A stretch of DNA of 7,698 nucleotides from CAYJWS01 sp964373925. GTDB taxonomy: Bacteria; Patescibacteriota; Patescibacteriia; Buchananbacterales; GWA2-38-13. The notes under the pieces are model-generated. The model saw only the letters and a program-made list of their open reading frames with translations. It searched no databases and had not been told where the DNA came from. Each line of letters opens with the position of its first letter. The stretch's first letter is position 1. This document shows, piece after piece, positions 4,962-7,698 of this stretch. Where the stretch lies: NCBI GenBank assembly GCA_964373925.1, contig CAYJWS010000056.1, forward strand, positions 1-7,698, read 5' to 3'. The position numbers were made by a program, and so were the translations under genes.

Positions 4962-5573
4962 ATGTCCCGATACACTGGTCCAAAACATAAATTATGCAGG
5001 CGTGAAGGAGTGAAGCTTTGCGATTCTCCTAAATGTCCGCTAACGCGCAGAAACTATCCTCCCGGAGTACATGGCCCCAAAGGCTATCCTCGTTTGACTC
5101 CCTATGGGGAGCAGTTGCGCGAAAAACAAAAAGCAAAAAGGTTGTACGGTGTTCAGGAGCGACAATTCAAAAATTATTTTGAATCGGCAATGAAAAAAAG
5201 GGGTAATACTGGCGCGTTTATTTCACAGATGCTTGAAAAAAGGCTTGATAATACGGTCTATAGATCCGGATTCGCAACAACAAGGAGCCAGGCAAGACAG
5301 ATGGTTTCACATGGATTTTTTACAGTGAACGGAAAAAAAGTTGATATCCCATCATACCAAGTCCAGCCAAAAGACGTTATTGCCATAAAATCAAACAAAG
5401 TACAATCAAAACTTTTTACAGATTTGGATAAAAAATTTCAAAAAATAGAATTACCCGAATGGTTATTTTTAGAAACTAAATCAAAATCAGTGAAAGTTGT
5501 TTCAGATCCTCTTATTGAAGAGGCCTCGCAGATATTTAATATTCAGTCAATTGTAGAGTTTTACTCAAGATAA
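4962..5573 (+). CDS. rpsD: Small-subunit ribosomal protein S4 (uS4)
   Basis: S4 is a primary 16S rRNA-binding protein that nucleates assembly of the 30S body and helps form the mRNA entry channel. The 203 residues start MSRYTGPKHKLCRREGVKLC, with a zinc-knuckle pattern His9, Cys12, Cys20, Cys25; the Thermus protein has Cys at position 9 and a longer loop between the second and third ligands. LREKQKAKRLYGVQERQF (52-69) and the S4 RNA-binding domain (about 91-153, RLDNTVYRSGFATTRSQARQ) follow, then the C-terminal VEFYSR. In many bacteria S4 represses the alpha operon by binding its leader. The 3602-3658 structure could be tested for this, although no classical pseudoknot target is recognised. 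No Shine-Dalgarno is present. Confidence 0.97.
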   Translation: MSRYTGPKHKLCRREGVKLCDSPKCPLTRRNYPPGVHGPKGYPRLTPYGEQLREKQKAKRLYGVQERQFKNYFESAMKKRGNTGAFISQMLEKRLDNTVYRSGFATTRSQARQMVSHGFFTVNGKKVDIPSYQVQPKDVIAIKSNKVQSKLFTDLDKKFQKIELPEWLFLETKSKSVKVVSDPLIEEASQIFNIQSIVEFYSR

Positions 5574-5601
5574 TTAAAATTTTATTCATAACAAAGTGAA
5601 T

Positions 5602-6396
5602 ATGGAAAAAATTCCTCTTCCAACATCCCTTACCATAGAAGAAGGCGATACGCCAAATACGGCAACTCTTACGATTGAACCTTGTTTTCCGGGCTATGGA
5701 ACAACCCTAGGCAACGCCATTAGGCGAAATCTTCTCTTGGCTCTTCCAGGCGCGGCGGTAATTTCTTTTAAAATTAAAGGCGCGCAGCATGAATTCTCGG
5801 GAATACAAAATATAAAAGAAGACATTGTTGAAATATCTCTTAATCTCAAAATGCTTCGCGTGAAAGTTTTTAACGATCAGCCGGTAAAAATTATACTCAA
5901 AGCTTCTGGGGAAAAAAAAGTTACCGCGAAAGATTTTGAGCCGAATAGCGACGTGGAAATAGTGAATAAAGATTTGCATATCGCCACGCTCACCGATAAA
6001 AAGGCGGGTTTTGAAATGGAGGTAATCGTAAAACAAGGCAGGGGATATGTACCAACCGAGGCGCGGGAAAAAGAGGAGGTAGAAACCGGTATGATTAGGA
6101 TTGATTCAAACTTCAGCCCTATTGAAAAGGTGGGTTTCAAGGTAGAAAACGTTCGGGTTGGACAGATGACAAACTGGGATAAGCTCGTTGTAAATATTCA
6201 AACTGACGGTTCTATAACGCCAAAAACGGCGGTACATAATGCAGTAGTAGGAATCTTGGAACATTTTACATTCATAGAAGAAAAGACCTTGGCAGTTGCA
6301 GGCGAGGAAGCACCAAAACCCACGGAAGAACCAAAGAAAAAGAGAAAATCAAAGAAATCCGAAATCACTGAAGAAACTGTTGCCGAGGAAAAATAA
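5602..6396 (+). CDS. rpoA: RNA polymerase alpha subunit lacking the C-terminal domain
   Basis: Alpha dimerises and forms the platform on which beta and beta' assemble. From the ATG at 5602 the protein has 264 residues and starts MEKIPLPTSL, the expected family start; a GTG at 5596 would add only MN. The N-terminal domain is complete, with GYGTTLGNAIRR (31-42), KIKGAQHEFS (57-66), RQGRGYVPTE-like KQGRGYVPTE (144-153), and NVRVGQMTNWDKL (183-195), ending near FTFIEE (222-227). After that comes only a charged tail of about 37 residues (EEAPKPTEEPKKKRKSKKSE and Glu-rich end). The helix-hairpin-helix domain that binds UP elements and activators is absent, with no frameshift visible: rplQ begins 12 bases on. 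No Shine-Dalgarno. Confidence 0.95.
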   Translation: MEKIPLPTSLTIEEGDTPNTATLTIEPCFPGYGTTLGNAIRRNLLLALPGAAVISFKIKGAQHEFSGIQNIKEDIVEISLNLKMLRVKVFNDQPVKIILKASGEKKVTAKDFEPNSDVEIVNKDLHIATLTDKKAGFEMEVIVKQGRGYVPTEAREKEEVETGMIRIDSNFSPIEKVGFKVENVRVGQMTNWDKLVVNIQTDGSITPKTAVHNAVVGILEHFTFIEEKTLAVAGEEAPKPTEEPKKKRKSKKSEITEETVAEEK

Positions 6397-6408
6397 TCTG
6401 AATACATT

Positions 6409-6759
6409 ATGAGGCATCGAAATAAGAAAAAGATTTTAAGCAGAAAACACGCGCCCAGAGAAGCTCTTATGCGCGGACTTTGCACAAGCCTTATTTTGTA
6501 TGAAAAAATTAGAACGACAAAAGCAAAGGCAAAAGTGCTTCGCTCTCGAGTTGAAAAATTAATTACTCTTGGAAAAGAAAAGAATCTTACGTCTAGAAGA
6601 AGGCTTTTATCGGAGCTGTACGTAAAAAACGCCGCAGATAAAGTGCTGGACGTTTTTGGTCCCAAATATAAAGAAAGAAAGGGCGGATACACAAGAATCA
6701 TTCCTATCGGCTCAAGAAAAGGAGACGGCGCCGAGATGGTAATTATAGAATTTGTATAA
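6409..6759 (+). CDS. rplQ: Large-subunit ribosomal protein L17 (bL17)
   Basis: L17 lies near the exit of the peptide tunnel on the 50S subunit. The 116 residues start MRHRNKKKILSRKHAPREAL (family: MRH....LGR...HR..L.R), contain KIRTTKAKAKVLRSRVEKLI (33-52) and end with GGYTRIIPIGSRKGDGAEM (92-110) plus VIIEFV. Length is normal for the short form. It follows rpoA by 12 bases, the universal rpoA-rplQ pair. The next spacer carries a repeat-like sequence before rplM. Confidence 0.96.
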   Translation: MRHRNKKKILSRKHAPREALMRGLCTSLILYEKIRTTKAKAKVLRSRVEKLITLGKEKNLTSRRRLLSELYVKNAADKVLDVFGPKYKERKGGYTRIIPIGSRKGDGAEMVIIEFV

Positions 6760-6768
6760 ATTATTATT

Positions 6769-6798
6769 GTCACCCTGAACATGTTTCAGTGTCTTGAT
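6769..6798. repeat. Dispersed-repeat-like sequence between rplQ and rplM
   Basis: GTCACCCTGAACATGTTTCA and the following GTGTCTTGAT match a pattern (TCATCCTGAACTTGTTTCAGGATCT-like) that I recall as a very widespread short intergenic repeat in bacterial assemblies. It contains a 5-bp hairpin (CTGAA 6775-6779, TTCAG 6785-6789). An ATG at 6781 inside it is in frame with rplM and would create a false eight-residue extension. Family identity is by recollection and the ends are approximate. Confidence 0.55.
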
Positions 6799-6804
6799 CA
6801 ATCT

Positions 6805-7182
6805 ATGAAAAAATCTCAACATACAATTAAACAAAGTGAACGAAAGCATCATACTATTGACGCTTCGGAGAGGATATTGGGCCGGCTTGCCACTGAGGTT
6901 GTTCACTTGTTGCGCGGAAAAAATAAAGCGTCGTTCAAGCCGAATATTGACGGAGGCGATTTTGTGACTATTGATAATATTAAAAAAATAAAAGTAAGCG
7001 GAAAAAAAGCCGAACAAAAAATATATTATCACTATTCGGGATATCCGGGAGGAATAAAGGAGCCAAACTATCAAAAAGTTTTTTCAAAAAATCCAAAAGC
7101 GGTATTGGAGAGAGCCGTGCTTCGTATGCTTCCGGAAAACAGGCTGAGAAAGAATATAATGAAGAGATTGATTATTAAATAA
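6805..7182 (+). CDS. rplM: Large-subunit ribosomal protein L13 (uL13)
   Basis: L13 is an early-assembly 50S protein. Starting at the ATG at 6805, the 125 residues begin MKKSQHTIKQSERKHHTID, with LGRLATEVVHLLRGK (25-39), the DGGDFVTIDN segment (49-58), YYHYSGYPGG (74-83) and LERAVLRMLPENRLRKNIMK (101-120). I prefer this start because the family begins with a short tail before the .R.W..ID motif and because the in-frame ATG at 6781 lies in a repeat. The protein ends at KRLIIK, so the last 15 or so residues (Y.G..HPH.AQ.P) of longer L13 proteins are missing. rpsI starts four bases after it, the usual rplM-rpsI pair. No Shine-Dalgarno. Confidence 0.95.
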   Translation: MKKSQHTIKQSERKHHTIDASERILGRLATEVVHLLRGKNKASFKPNIDGGDFVTIDNIKKIKVSGKKAEQKIYYHYSGYPGGIKEPNYQKVFSKNPKAVLERAVLRMLPENRLRKNIMKRLIIK

Positions 7183-7186
7183 ATCT

Positions 7187-7663
7187 ATGCCAAGAAAAAA
7201 AGTTGAGAAAAAAGCTGAAGAAGTAAAAATCATTCTGCAAGAGATAAAGAAACATTCCGCGCATAGAGCGCATAAGGAATATATTTATGCGGTTGGAAGG
7301 AGAAAAAGCGCGGTAGCGCGCGTGAGGCTATACCACACGGGAAATGGAGAGGTAACGATAAACGGCAAAGATGTAAAGGCATATTTTCCGTATTTTGAAT
7401 GGAATGATATTATAACGTCGCCATTGAAAGCATCAGGAAAATCGGAAAATTTTCATATTACCGTGAAGGTTGAAGGCGGGGGAGTAAAAGGTCAATCGGA
7501 AGCAGTACGTCATGGAATATCAAGAGCCTTGATAGAGTATAATCCCGATCTTAGAAAAACACTCAAACCGCTCGGATTTTTAACAAGAGATTCAAGGGAA
7601 AAGGAGAGAAAAAAGCCAGGACTCAAAAGAGCCCGCCGAGCGCCACAATTCAGCAAACGTTAA
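7187..7663 (+). CDS. rpsI: Small-subunit ribosomal protein S9 (uS9)
   Basis: S9 lies in the 30S head, and its C-terminal tail reaches the P-site tRNA. The 158 residues carry the conserved YAVGRRKSAVARVRLY (34-49), GGGVKGQSEAVRHGISRAL (97-115) and LTRDSREKERKKPGLKRARR (132-151), ending QFSKR with the terminal Lys-Arg that contacts the tRNA anticodon stem. About 30 lysine/glutamate-rich residues (MPRKKVEKKAEEVKIILQEI and on) precede the core, a lineage-specific extension of unknown role. It starts four bases after rplM and is the last gene before the terminal hairpin. Confidence 0.97.
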   Translation: MPRKKVEKKAEEVKIILQEIKKHSAHRAHKEYIYAVGRRKSAVARVRLYHTGNGEVTINGKDVKAYFPYFEWNDIITSPLKASGKSENFHITVKVEGGGVKGQSEAVRHGISRALIEYNPDLRKTLKPLGFLTRDSREKERKKPGLKRARRAPQFSKR

Positions 7664-7680
7664 TCAGTATCTCAAAACCT

Positions 7681-7698
7681 CCTCCGAATGTTCGGAGG
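7681..7698 (+). terminator. Probable terminator hairpin of the ribosomal cluster (cut by window end)
   Basis: A perfect 8-bp stem, CCTCCGAA (7681-7688) and TTCGGAGG (7691-7698), stands 17 bases after the rpsI stop and is preceded by AAAA (7674-7677), as is usual for terminators. The T-run that would prove it lies beyond the window. Confidence 0.6.

Noticed and set aside
5596..5601. GTG at 5596 as the rpoA start
   Set aside because: It is possible, but the ATG two codons later gives the family-typical MEKI start, and no ribosome-binding site favours the GTG.
6198..6782. Antisense open frame of 194 codons opposite rpoA/rplQ
   Set aside because: It mirrors two clear genes and their spacer, with no motif of its own.
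1..7698. CRISPR array, transposase, tRNA, rRNA, toxin-antitoxin or defence genes
   Set aside because: None is visible on either strand; the repeats present are short, unevenly placed and lack spacer regularity.

Overview
The window looks like a chromosomal segment of a Candidate Phyla Radiation (Patescibacteria) bacterium, most likely of the Parcubacteria type. The evidence is an AT-rich genome with compact housekeeping genes, an alanyl-tRNA synthetase of the reduced form, an RNA polymerase alpha subunit that stops after its N-terminal domain, a short L13, almost no Shine-Dalgarno sequences, and small hairpin-rich dispersed repeats of a kind common in such genomes. The lineage is an inference from protein resemblance and was not tested by tree or search. 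All genes I can support lie on the + strand.

Layout. Positions 1-213 hold the end of an unrecognised reading frame, a 15-bp inverted repeat and no recognisable gene. mnmA (214-1419, tRNA 2-thiouridylase) follows and ends before a clear Rho-independent terminator (1502-1530). alaS (1591-3480) has its own good promoter, with a palindrome over the -10 box. A 191-base gap (3481-3671) carries two promoter-like sequences and a structured leader. It is followed by one long co-directional ribosomal/transcription cluster: infA, rpmJ (37 codons, 3912-4025), rpsM, rpsK, rpsD, rpoA, rplQ, rplM, rpsI. The cluster ends at a hairpin at the window edge (7681-7698) that is probably its terminator.

How it works together. 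This is the classical alpha operon (S13, S11, S4, RNA polymerase alpha, L17), preceded by IF-1 and L36 and extended by the L13-S9 pair. It produces small-subunit assembly proteins, large-subunit proteins, an initiation factor and the polymerase assembly platform as one probable transcript. mnmA and alaS add tRNA modification and charging, so the whole window serves translation and transcription.

The most interesting points are these. Repeat-like sequence appears to have been captured in frame twice inside mnmA. A leader with two overlapping inverted repeats lies between the promoters and infA. Hairpin or repeat elements sit between ribosomal genes, at rpmJ/rpsM (flanked by 10-bp direct repeats) and at rplQ/rplM (where a false upstream start lies inside the repeat). 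The alpha subunit lacks its C-terminal domain and AlaRS lacks two modules. I found no CRISPR array, transposase, tRNA or rRNA gene, and no defence-like or otherwise unknown multi-gene system.
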